A DNA stretch of 64,000 nt from Cyanobium sp. FACHB-13342. GTDB taxonomy: Bacteria; Cyanobacteriota; Cyanobacteriia; PCC-6307; Cyanobiaceae. A program made the translations under genes and the position numbers. The notes beneath the pieces are model-generated. The model saw only the letters and a program-made list of their open reading frames with translations. It made no database searches and was not told the DNA's origin. The stretch lies in NCBI RefSeq assembly GCF_014697415.1, contig NZ_JACJRT010000011.1, positions 1 to 64,000 of the forward strand. The letters run 5' to 3'. Every line of letters starts with the position of its first letter. The first letter of the stretch is position 1. Below, piece after piece: positions 54,960 through 64,000 of this stretch.

Positions 54960-55786
54960 CCGCGGGATTCCGGCGTGTCCTTGGCCACGCTACGCCCCGT
55001 CGGCAAGGCCAGGGCCTGGCTGAGCAGATCATGCAGACGGCTGCTCGTGATCGGCCGCTCCAACCGGCCCTGGCTAGCCAGGGACAGGGTGCCGGTTTCC
55101 TCTGACACCACGATGGCCAGGCACTGGTCGAAACGCTCCGTGAGGCCGAGGGCCGCCAGGTGACGGGTGCCGTAGCGGTTGATGCCCTGGCGGGAGAGGG
55201 GCAGGATCACGCCGGCCGCCACAATCCGGTTGGCCTTCACCAGCACGGCCCCATCGTGCAGCGGGGTGTCGGCGGCAAACAAGTTCAGCAGCAGATCCAC
55301 CGTGAGCTTGGCGTCGAGGCCAATGCCGGGATTGAGAAAATCCTCGGGGCGCAGGTCGCTGCCCAGATCCACCACGATCAGGGCCCCACGCCGGGCCTGG
55401 GAGAGGCGACCGGCGGCCTCACTGAGGATGGCGACGGCACCGGAGCCGAGCTGGTCGCGGTTGCGGCTGCCAAACAGCACGCCGAGGCGTCCGGTACCCA
55501 GCAGCTCCATCAGCCGGCGCAGTTCCCCCTGCCAGAGAATGGCCAGGGCGAGGCTGCAGGCCAGCACCAAAGCCTCCACCAGCTTGCTGGTGAGAGGCAG
55601 GTTGGCGTAGCGCTGCACCACCCAGGCCAGGGCCACCAGCAACAGGTAGCCGCGCAGCAACCACAGGGTGCGGGCCTCGGTGACCCGGCCGAGCACCAGG
55701 ACGCCCAAGCCTGTGGCAAACAGCAGATCCAGGAGCAGGCGCGGATCGATCAGCCGTAGCAACTCACCCAGTTGCGGCCCAATCAC
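54956..55786 (-). CDS. cdaA: Diadenylate cyclase CdaA (c-di-AMP synthase)
   Basis: A 276-aa protein starting at GTG 55786. Three N-terminal membrane helices (about residues 10-85) are followed by the DAC domain. The domain has DGA (PLHDGAVLV, about residue 175) and the RHR-like motif GTRHLAAL (about 207). Also present are the upstream [12 protein letters not shown] and the downstream [19 protein letters not shown]. The enzyme makes c-di-AMP at the membrane. It overlaps uppS by 4 bp and follows lysA by 20 bp, so the second messenger is encoded between two cell-wall precursor genes, as I recall for other cyanobacteria. Confidence 0.95.
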   Translation of the reverse strand: MIGPQLGELLRLIDPRLLLDLLFATGLGVLVLGRVTEARTLWLLRGYLLLVALAWVVQRYANLPLTSKLVEALVLACSLALAILWQGELRRLMELLGTGRLGVLFGSRNRDQLGSGAVAILSEAAGRLSQARRGALIVVDLGSDLRPEDFLNPGIGLDAKLTVDLLLNLFAADTPLHDGAVLVKANRIVAAGVILPLSRQGINRYGTRHLAALGLTERFDQCLAIVVSEETGTLSLASQGRLERPITSSRLHDLLSQALALPTGRSVAKDTPESRG

Positions 55787-55806
55787 AGACGCCTAAGTCG
55801 ATGGGT

Positions 55807-57237
55807 TCAGCCTACCGAGCGCAACCGTTCCGGCAAAACGTCGTAGCGCAGTAGGTCCTCCGGCTGCTCCCGGCGCTGCACCAGGTCGGCCAACCCGTCA
55901 TGCACCAGCACCGCCGCCGGACGGGGGATGCGGTTGTAGTTGGACCCCATCGAAGCGTTGTAGGCCCCGGTGGCGAACACCACGAGCAGATCGCCGCTGG
56001 TGGCCGGCGGCAGCGCCACGTCCTTGAGCAGCACGTCGCCCGACTCACAGTGCTTGCCCGCCACGGTGACGGTCTCGGTGGCCGCCGCCGTGGGGCGGTC
56101 GGCCAGCACGGCCGTGTACTGGGACTGATAGGTGATGGGACGGGGGTTATCGCTCATGCCGCCGTCCACCGAGAGGTAGGTGCGCAGGCCGGGAATGTCC
56201 TTGCGGCTGCCCACCTCGTAGACGGTTACCCCGGCGGTGGCCACCAGGGAGCGACCGGGTTCGCACAGCAGCCTGGGCAGGTCCAGCCCCCGCTCCTGAC
56301 AGGCCGCCGCCACCGCTTCCGCCACGGTGCGCACCCAGCTCTCGATCGAGGGGGGGTCGTCGCTGGCGATGTAGCGAATGCCCAGGCCGCCCCCGACATT
56401 GAGGTCGGTCACCGGGTGCCCGAGGGAGCGGGCCAGGGAAAGGGCATCGGCCATCACCGCCGCGAGGTCGCGGTGGGGCTGCAGCTCGAAAATCTGGGAG
56501 CCGATGTGGGCATGCAGGCCGGTGAGCCGGGCCCAGGGGCAACCCACCAGGTGCTGCAACACCCCTTCGAGCTGGTCGGGATCGAAGCCGAACTTGCTGT
56601 CCAGGTGGCCGGTGCGGATGTACTCGTGGGTGTGGCACTCGATGCCCGGCGTGAAGCGCAGCATCAACCGCACGGGCGCCCGCCCCGACTCCACCAGGCC
56701 CGGAGCCAGCTCAGCCAGCAACTCGAGGTCGCGCCAGTTGTCGATCACCACCGTGACGCCGCAGCCGGCGGCCAGGGCCAACTCCTCGCGACTCTTGTTG
56801 TTGCCATGCAGCACGATCCGGTCGGCGGGCATGCCGCCCTGGAGCGCCGTGAGCAGTTCGCCGGCCGACACCGCGTCCAGCCCCAGGCCCTCCCCAGCCA
56901 CCAGGGCGGTCAGGGCGAGGGAGCTGTTGGCCTTGGAGGCATAGACCGCCAGGGCTTCCCCGGGGTAGTGGGCCGCCAGGGCTTCGCGGTAGGCCCGGCA
57001 GGTGCCCCGCAGGGTGGCCTCATCGAGCACATAGAGCGGCGTGCCGTAGTTGCGGGCGAGCTCACCGAGCACGCAGCCCCCGACACTCAGGGCCCCCTCG
57101 GCGGTCAGCGCGGTGGTGAGGGGGGTGAGATTGCGGTTGGGGCTGAGCGGATCGCGCTCCAGCTCGAACGGCCGGGGCACCGCGACGGGCTCACGGGAGA
57201 TCACCATGGCTGGGGCCGCGGGGGATTCAGAGGTCAT
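55807..57237 (-). CDS. lysA: Diaminopimelate decarboxylase LysA
   Basis: A 476-aa PLP enzyme from ATG 57237; ATG 57207 (MVISREP) is the shorter alternative. The PLP lysine is in VYASKANSSLALTAL. Other motifs are LHGNNKSREEL, HIGSQIF, LNVGGGLGIRY, LCEPGRSLVA and the C-terminal AGKHCESGDVL and GAYNASMGSNYN. It makes lysine by decarboxylating meso-diaminopimelate. Length is within the family range with a Pro/Ser-rich N-terminal arm. The chosen start uses the same CATG as the start of rimI on the other strand, so the two genes have head-to-head starts. Confidence 0.95.
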   Translation of the reverse strand: MTSESPAAPAMVISREPVAVPRPFELERDPLSPNRNLTPLTTALTAEGALSVGGCVLGELARNYGTPLYVLDEATLRGTCRAYREALAAHYPGEALAVYASKANSSLALTALVAGEGLGLDAVSAGELLTALQGGMPADRIVLHGNNKSREELALAAGCGVTVVIDNWRDLELLAELAPGLVESGRAPVRLMLRFTPGIECHTHEYIRTGHLDSKFGFDPDQLEGVLQHLVGCPWARLTGLHAHIGSQIFELQPHRDLAAVMADALSLARSLGHPVTDLNVGGGLGIRYIASDDPPSIESWVRTVAEAVAAACQERGLDLPRLLCEPGRSLVATAGVTVYEVGSRKDIPGLRTYLSVDGGMSDNPRPITYQSQYTAVLADRPTAAATETVTVAGKHCESGDVLLKDVALPPATSGDLLVVFATGAYNASMGSNYNRIPRPAAVLVHDGLADLVQRREQPEDLLRYDVLPERLRSVG

Positions 57238-57700
57238 GAATGTAAGGAATCTCACGCCAGCCCATCTGCAGGCCTGCCTCGCCCTCGACCAGGCCAGCCT
57301 GGGAGGCCTCTGGACCACCGCCCAGTGGCAGAGCGAGCTGGCCGATCCCCGCCGCCCCGGGATGGGGCTCTGGCAGGCCGACAACCTGGTGGCGATGGCC
57401 AGCGGCTGGCTGGTGCTGGACGAGCTGCACATCACCTTGGTGGCGGTGGCCCCCGAACAGCGGCGCCGGGGCCTGGGACGGCAGGTGCTCGAAGCCCTGC
57501 TGGCTGAGGCCCGGCAGCAGGGCGCCCGGCACGCCACCCTGGAGGTGGGAGTCACCAATGCGGCCGCAGTGGCTCTCTACCGCTCTTTGGGGTTCCAGGA
57601 TGCGGGCCTGCGTCGCGGTTACTACCGCAACGGGGAGGATGCCCTGATCCAATGGCTGCGGTTACCACCGATCAATGATGCGGAGCCGGGGTGTGGATAA
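57236..57700 (+). CDS. rimI: Ribosomal-protein-alanine N-acetyltransferase RimI
   Basis: A 154-aa GNAT protein from ATG 57236. The frame is open upstream but antisense to lysA. The RimI pattern includes LTPAHLQACLALDQASLGG at the start, ITLVAVAPEQRRRGLGRQVL (the acetyl-CoA-binding loop QRRRGLG), and AAAVALYRSLGFQDAGLRRG with YYRNGEDALIQWL. RimI acetylates the N-terminal Ala of ribosomal protein S18, or in some bacteria other N-termini. A GAGG-like stretch lies just before the ATG. A weak hairpin follows the gene (57714-57733). Confidence 0.88.
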   Translation: MNVRNLTPAHLQACLALDQASLGGLWTTAQWQSELADPRRPGMGLWQADNLVAMASGWLVLDELHITLVAVAPEQRRRGLGRQVLEALLAEARQQGARHATLEVGVTNAAAVALYRSLGFQDAGLRRGYYRNGEDALIQWLRLPPINDAEPGCG

Positions 57701-57713
57701 CCGGCTTTTCTTA

Positions 57714-57733
57714 TTGCTGAAAACCAGCAATTT
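57714..57733 (+). terminator. Weak hairpin after rimI
   Basis: TTGCTG (57714-57719) pairs with CAGCAA (57725-57730) around an AAAAC loop, followed by TTT. The stem is short, so it may be only a weak terminator. It lies in the 164-bp gap before clpC. Confidence 0.35.
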
Positions 57734-57864
57734 GCGATCCCGAGTTGTTGCCGAAAACCGCTTGGGCTCCTGATCCCGCAATGGGTCTGCCCTTGATTCG
57801 GCGTAAATCACACCCGACCGGTCAACCCTGGTAGCTTGGATGCACTTGCACCAGGCCCCGGCCC

Positions 57865-60417
<2,553 letters not shown>

Positions 60418-60424
60418 CGCCCCG

Positions 60425-60444
60425 CGGGCCGGGACCCCGGCCCG
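60425..60444 (+). terminator. Perfect GC-rich hairpin after clpC, no T tract
   Basis: CGGGCCGG and CCGGCCCG pair perfectly (8 bp, GACC loop). It starts 8 bp after the clpC stop. There is no run of T after it, so it may be a weak or factor-assisted terminator, or an mRNA 3'-end stabiliser. Confidence 0.45.
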
Positions 60445-60476
60445 TACCATCGATTGGGGATGACGACCACACCGGG

Positions 60477-61583
60477 ATGAGCAACCCCCTGAGCCAACAC
60501 GCCATCGCTCCGGCCGAGGTGCTGCGGGGCCCTGGGGCCTGGAGCCAGGGTGTACCCCGCATCGCCCAGCTCTGCCGCAGGCCCCTGCTGCTCGGCCGCA
60601 GCGCCGCCACCGCCGGCTTGCGTCAGCAGCTCAACGCCGATCTGGCCGCAGCGGGCCTGGCCCCCCGCGCCGCCCAACTGCACCACGACTGCTGCGAAGA
60701 GGACCTCAGCCGGGTGGCGATCGCACTGCAGGACGGCGCCTGTGATGCCGTGGTCGCCATCGGTGGCGGCAAGGTGCTCGACGCCGGCAAGCTGCTGGCC
60801 CACCGACAGGATCTGGTGTGCATCACCGTGCCCACCAGTGCGGCCACCTGCGCCGGCTGGACCGCCCTGGCCAATGTGTACACCCCTGCGGGAGCCTTTC
60901 TGGGCGACGTGGCCCTGGCCCGCTGCCCAGATCTGCTGATCTTCGACCACACCCTGGTGCGCCAGGCCCCGCCCCGCACCCTGGCCAGTGGCATCGCCGA
61001 CGCCATGGCCAAGTGGTACGAGGCCTCCGTGAGCAGCGGCGCCAGCGGCGACGGACTGGTGCAGCAGGCGGTGCAGATGGCCCGGGTGCTGCGGGACCAG
61101 CTGATGCTCGAGGCCGAAGCCGCCCTGGGCGACCCGACCAGCGCCGCCTGGGAACGGGTGGCGGAGGCCTGTGGCCTCAGCGCCGGACTGATTGGCGGGA
61201 TCGGCGGGGCCCGCTGCCGCACCGTCGCCGCCCACGCGGTGCACAACGGCCTCACCCAACTGGAGGCCAGCCACGGCCACCTCCATGGCGAGAAGGTGGG
61301 TTTCGGCATCCTGGTGCAGCTGCGGCTGGAGGAGGTGCTCGGCGGCAACCAGCTCGCCGGCCAGGCGCGGCGACAACTGCTGCCTCTCTTCCGCCGGCTG
61401 GGGCTGCCGGTGAGCCTTGAAGAGCTGGGCCTGGGGCAGGCCGGCCTGCACGAGCTGCAGCAGGCCTGCAGCTTCGCCTGCCGCGACGGCTCCGATCTGC
61501 ACCATCTGCCCTTCGCCGTGGGGCCCAACGACCTGCTGGCCGCCCTGGTGAGCACCTGCAGCAGCGAGCGCCAGCCCGCGTGA
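60477..61583 (+). CDS. Iron/zinc-type glycerol dehydrogenase-like oxidoreductase
   Basis: A 368-aa protein. The GGG nucleotide-binding block VVAIGGGKVLDAGKLLA is followed by VPTSAATCAGWTALANVY, and the metal-ligand region is SGIADAMAKWYEA, AHAVHNGLTQL and HGHLHGEKVGFG. This is the pattern of GldA-type glycerol dehydrogenases within the group III alcohol dehydrogenase/DHQ-like family. The substrate in this organism is unknown. The stop overlaps the GTG start of the hydrolase gene. The gene starts 32 bp after the clpC hairpin. Confidence 0.85.
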   Translation: MSNPLSQHAIAPAEVLRGPGAWSQGVPRIAQLCRRPLLLGRSAATAGLRQQLNADLAAAGLAPRAAQLHHDCCEEDLSRVAIALQDGACDAVVAIGGGKVLDAGKLLAHRQDLVCITVPTSAATCAGWTALANVYTPAGAFLGDVALARCPDLLIFDHTLVRQAPPRTLASGIADAMAKWYEASVSSGASGDGLVQQAVQMARVLRDQLMLEAEAALGDPTSAAWERVAEACGLSAGLIGGIGGARCRTVAAHAVHNGLTQLEASHGHLHGEKVGFGILVQLRLEEVLGGNQLAGQARRQLLPLFRRLGLPVSLEELGLGQAGLHELQQACSFACRDGSDLHHLPFAVGPNDLLAALVSTCSSERQPA

Positions 61584-62473
61584 CCACCGAGGCCCCAACC
61601 CAACAGGACCTGGTACGCGCGGCGGCCCGCAACCTGCTCGACCCCCAGGGCCGGGAGCTGGCTGCCCAGGTGGAGTGGTGGACCCTGCCCGAGCTCGAGG
61701 CTGGCGACGGCTGGGGGCCCTGGCCGGTGGCCGTGCTGGGGCAAGGCCCACCGGTGCTGCTGCTGCATGGTTTTGACAGCTCCTTTCTGGAATTTCGCCG
61801 GCTCGCACCGCTGCTGGCCGGGGGTGCCCAACTGTTCATCCCCGACCTGTTCGGCTTTGGCTTCTGCCCCCGACCCGCGGGTGGCGACTACAGCCCCAGC
61901 GGCGTGCTGCGCCACCTGGAGGCCCTGGTGGCAGCCATCCAGCAACGCAACCCAGCCCCCCTCGGGCTGATCGGCGCCTCGATGGGGGGCTCGGTGGCGG
62001 TGGAGCTGGCCCGGCGCCTGCCAGAGCAGGTGACACGGCTGCTGCTGCTGGCCCCCGCAGGCCTCACGGGCCGGCCCATGCCCCTGCCACCCCTGCTGGA
62101 CGGGCTGGGGGTGCGCTTTCTGGCCCTGCCCGGCGTGCGCCGGGGCCTCTGCCGCACCGCCTTCGCCGATCCGGAGGCCTCGGTGGGTGCTGCGGAACTC
62201 GAAATCGCCTCGCTGCATCTGCAGAGCCCGGACTGGGGCGAAGCCCTGCGCCGTTTCGCCCGCTCCGGCGGCTTCGCGGGCTGTGGGGCACCCTTGCCCG
62301 AGCAGCCGATCCAGGTGCTGTGGGGAGCGGATGACCGGATCCTGCGGGCTCCCCAGAAAAAGGCAGCCCTGGCCCTGTTGGGCGGACGGGTGCGCGAATT
62401 GGAGGCCTGCGGCCACCTCCCCCACCTCGACCAGGCCGCTACCGTCGCCGCCACCTGGTTCAGTCCAGTATGA
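61580..62473 (+). CDS. Alpha/beta hydrolase
   Basis: A 297-aa protein from GTG 61580. The oxyanion block PVLLLHGFDSSFLEFRRLAP, the nucleophile elbow LIGASMGGSVAVEL (GxSxG) and the C-terminal GHLPHLDQ with the catalytic His are visible. The acid residue is probably in VLWGADDRILRAPQ. It is of the general esterase / MhpC-like type; cyanobacterial homologues are common and mostly uncharacterised. Coupled to the dehydrogenase before (GTGA) and the DUF2993 gene after (ATGA), it forms a three-gene unit. Confidence 0.85.
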   Translation: MTTEAPTQQDLVRAAARNLLDPQGRELAAQVEWWTLPELEAGDGWGPWPVAVLGQGPPVLLLHGFDSSFLEFRRLAPLLAGGAQLFIPDLFGFGFCPRPAGGDYSPSGVLRHLEALVAAIQQRNPAPLGLIGASMGGSVAVELARRLPEQVTRLLLLAPAGLTGRPMPLPPLLDGLGVRFLALPGVRRGLCRTAFADPEASVGAAELEIASLHLQSPDWGEALRRFARSGGFAGCGAPLPEQPIQVLWGADDRILRAPQKKAALALLGGRVRELEACGHLPHLDQAATVAATWFSPV

Positions 62474-63108
62474 GCAGTCCTGAGGAGAAGGCCAATGGAC
62501 CGGTGATGCAGCTGCTGGCCAGCGGCCTCCAGCTGTGGGTGCGCCAACAGTGCCAGAGCATCGGCAGCCTCGACATCCAGCTGGAGGGCTCGGCGTTGCA
62601 GCTGCTGCGCGGGCGGCTGGCGGGGGTGCAACTGCTGGCCCGGCGGGTGGTGTACCGGGAGCTCCACATCGAACTGGTGGAGCTGCGCAGCGGCCCAATC
62701 CAGGTTCACATCGGCAACCTGCTGAAGGGGCAACCGCTGCAGCTGGAACGGGCCTTCCAGATTCAAGGCCAGGTGAGTTTCACCCCCGATGGTCTCACCC
62801 GCTCCCTCAGTGCCCCCCCGTGGCGGGCCCTGGGAGACAGCCTTGGCGAGGCCCTGCTGGGCATCGTGCCGCTGGTGGAGCTGCGCATGAGCCGCGACCG
62901 GCTGATCTTCGCCGCCCGGGGCCTGGGCCGCCCAGACCTGATCGCACTGGAAACCACCATCGCCGCCGTGGAGGGCAGCGTGGAGATCCGATCCAGCGAC
63001 GGCAGCCTGCGCAGCCGGCTGCCGATGGATCCAGGCATCACGATCAGCGACGCCCGCCTGGAAGCCGGCATGGTGCAGCTTGTGGGCGAAGCCCGCGTGA
63101 GCGTCTAG
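62470..63108 (+). CDS. DUF2993 family protein
   Basis: A 212-aa protein. Short alternating strands resemble the LmeA/DUF2993 lipid-binding fold, with LDIQLEGSALQLLRGRLAGV, RVVYRELHIELVELRSGPI and SFTPDGLTRSLS. DUF2993 members in actinobacteria bind phosphatidylinositol mannosides; cyanobacterial ones are uncharacterised. It has no clear signal peptide. The ATG start overlaps the hydrolase stop, so it is translated together with it. Its gene ends 13 bp before the convergent cdsA stop. Confidence 0.8.
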   Translation: MSSPEEKANGPVMQLLASGLQLWVRQQCQSIGSLDIQLEGSALQLLRGRLAGVQLLARRVVYRELHIELVELRSGPIQVHIGNLLKGQPLQLERAFQIQGQVSFTPDGLTRSLSAPPWRALGDSLGEALLGIVPLVELRMSRDRLIFAARGLGRPDLIALETTIAAVEGSVEIRSSDGSLRSRLPMDPGITISDARLEAGMVQLVGEARVSV

Positions 63109-63121
63109 TCCACAGCAAGCC

Positions 63122-63967
63122 TTAGCCCTGCACCAGGGGCAACACCAGGGTCACCAGGGAATACACCACCGCCGGCACGAACAGGTAGCTGTCGATGCGA
63201 TCGAGCACCCCGCCGTGGCCCGGAATCGCATCGCCGGAATCCTTCAGGCCCGCATCTCGCTTCATCATCGATTCGGTGAGATCCCCCACCAGGGCAAACA
63301 CCGCCACCACCGCCCCAAGCACCGCACCGATCAGCCAGCCCCAGCTCCAGCCAATCCAGGTGCCCCCCAGGGCCCCCACCGCCATCGAACAGGCCACCCC
63401 ACCGAGGGCCCCCTCCACGGTCTTGCCCGGGGAAATGGGCGAGAGGGGGTGTCGACCAAGCCGGCGGCCGACCACGTAGGAGCCGATGTCGGTGGCCACG
63501 ATCAGGAAACAGGCCAACAGGGTGAGGGCCAGACCAGAGCCCTCCAGGTCCCGCAGACGGATCCAGTAGCTGGGCAAGAACCCCAGATAAAAGAGCCCGA
63601 AGATCGAGGCGGCGATGTCGGCGATGGTGCCGGTGACCGGTTGCAGCAACAGCCAACCGCAGATCACGGCACCGGAGGCGGGCAGCACGGCGGCGGCCAC
63701 ATCACCGGCAAACCAACCGCCCCCACTGGCCAGCTGGGTGGTGACCAGCAGCAGCTGCACCGCCACCAGGGTGGTTTTGGTGGCGGGCCGGATCCCCTTG
63801 AACTGGGCCATCCGGAAAAACTCCAGCAGGCCCAGATGCACGATCAGGCCCACCGCCACGGTGAACCACCAGCCGCCGAGCATCACCACCACGAAGCCGA
63901 AGGCGCCCGCGGCCCAACCGCTCAGCAGCCGGGGCAGGGAGGTGGCGGTGCGGGGGGACGGAATCAA
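63122..63967 (-). CDS. cdsA: Phosphatidate cytidylyltransferase CdsA
   Basis: A 281-aa protein from TTG 63967; the frame stays open to the window edge, so a longer start is possible. There are about eight membrane helices. The C-terminal CDP-diacylglycerol synthase signature SMMKRDAGLKDSGDAIPGHG, then GVLDRIDS, is complete. PGKTVEGALGG precedes it. It activates phosphatidate with CTP to CDP-diacylglycerol in the inner membrane. The neighbouring DUF2993 and hydrolase genes could also be lipid-related, although they are convergent. Confidence 0.93.
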   Translation of the reverse strand: MIPSPRTATSLPRLLSGWAAGAFGFVVVMLGGWWFTVAVGLIVHLGLLEFFRMAQFKGIRPATKTTLVAVQLLLVTTQLASGGGWFAGDVAAAVLPASGAVICGWLLLQPVTGTIADIAASIFGLFYLGFLPSYWIRLRDLEGSGLALTLLACFLIVATDIGSYVVGRRLGRHPLSPISPGKTVEGALGGVACSMAVGALGGTWIGWSWGWLIGAVLGAVVAVFALVGDLTESMMKRDAGLKDSGDAIPGHGGVLDRIDSYLFVPAVVYSLVTLVLPLVQG

Positions 63968-64000
63968 GGCGGGCAGATCAGGCGGGCTCGGGGTGGGGGG

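Noticed and set aside
55900-57507. A 535-aa ORF on the plus strand
   Set aside because: Antisense to lysA, low-complexity; the rimI frame in the same area is the real gene.

Overview
The window looks like a chromosomal piece of a high-GC picocyanobacterium of the Cyanobium / Synechococcus type. The evidence is gene content: PSII protein PsbY, the CyanoP lipoprotein, the chlorophyll-cyclase partner Ycf54, carotenoid isomerase, type III glutamine synthetase, and several small proteins of cyanobacterial type. Coding density is very high, with many 4-bp ATGA/GTGA gene overlaps. GTG and TTG starts are frequent and the HIP1 octamer GCGATCGC recurs. I see no insertion sequence, prophage, CRISPR array or rRNA operon.

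Layout, left to right. 1-5.7 kb: the end of glnN; an unrecognised gene whose frame is cut by one TGA from an upstream membrane peptide; two PilZ-type proteins around an HTH regulator; a J-domain protein; an alpha/beta hydrolase overlapping a CrtO-type acyltransferase. 5.7-9.4 kb: a GH3 glycosidase, about 500 bp of non-coding sequence with several perfect hairpins, tRNA-Lys(UUU), a gamma-carbonic-anhydrase-like protein and psbY. 9.4-16.6 kb: trmFO-crtISO, a CHASE4-like GGDEF-EAL protein, two small conserved genes, and an OmpR-family regulator lacking its phosphoacceptor Asp. 16.7-21.2 kb: a DUF6761 gene, grxD-bolA, plsC, the pdxJ-ycf54 pair and a PPP-type phosphatase.

21.2-30.2 kb: a recC-recB-recD operon in overlapping frames, ending in a mannose-6-phosphate-isomerase-like cupin. 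30.2-37 kb: a DEAD-box RNA helicase and a glycine-rich RRM protein, both with long untranslated upstream regions, then an ABC exporter, an LCP-family cell-wall ligase and an MgtC-like protein. 37-44.6 kb: the most unusual region. Four half-length FUSC membrane proteins form two overlapping pairs around a TolC outer-membrane channel. A HlyD adaptor and a 65-aa two-helix membrane protein are encoded convergently. Together they could form a complete envelope-spanning efflux machine.

44.6-64 kb: an FAD oxidoreductase with CyanoP, a pentapeptide protein, recR-lipA-porin, and a long minus-strand run (J-domain protein, GNAT, GST-DUF952 fusion, trhO, bioB, uppS, cdaA, lysA). lysA and rimI have start codons on the same CATG. 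The window ends with clpC, a glycerol-dehydrogenase-like gene, a hydrolase, a DUF2993 protein and cdsA. Functions are read from motifs and family memory; no database search was run.
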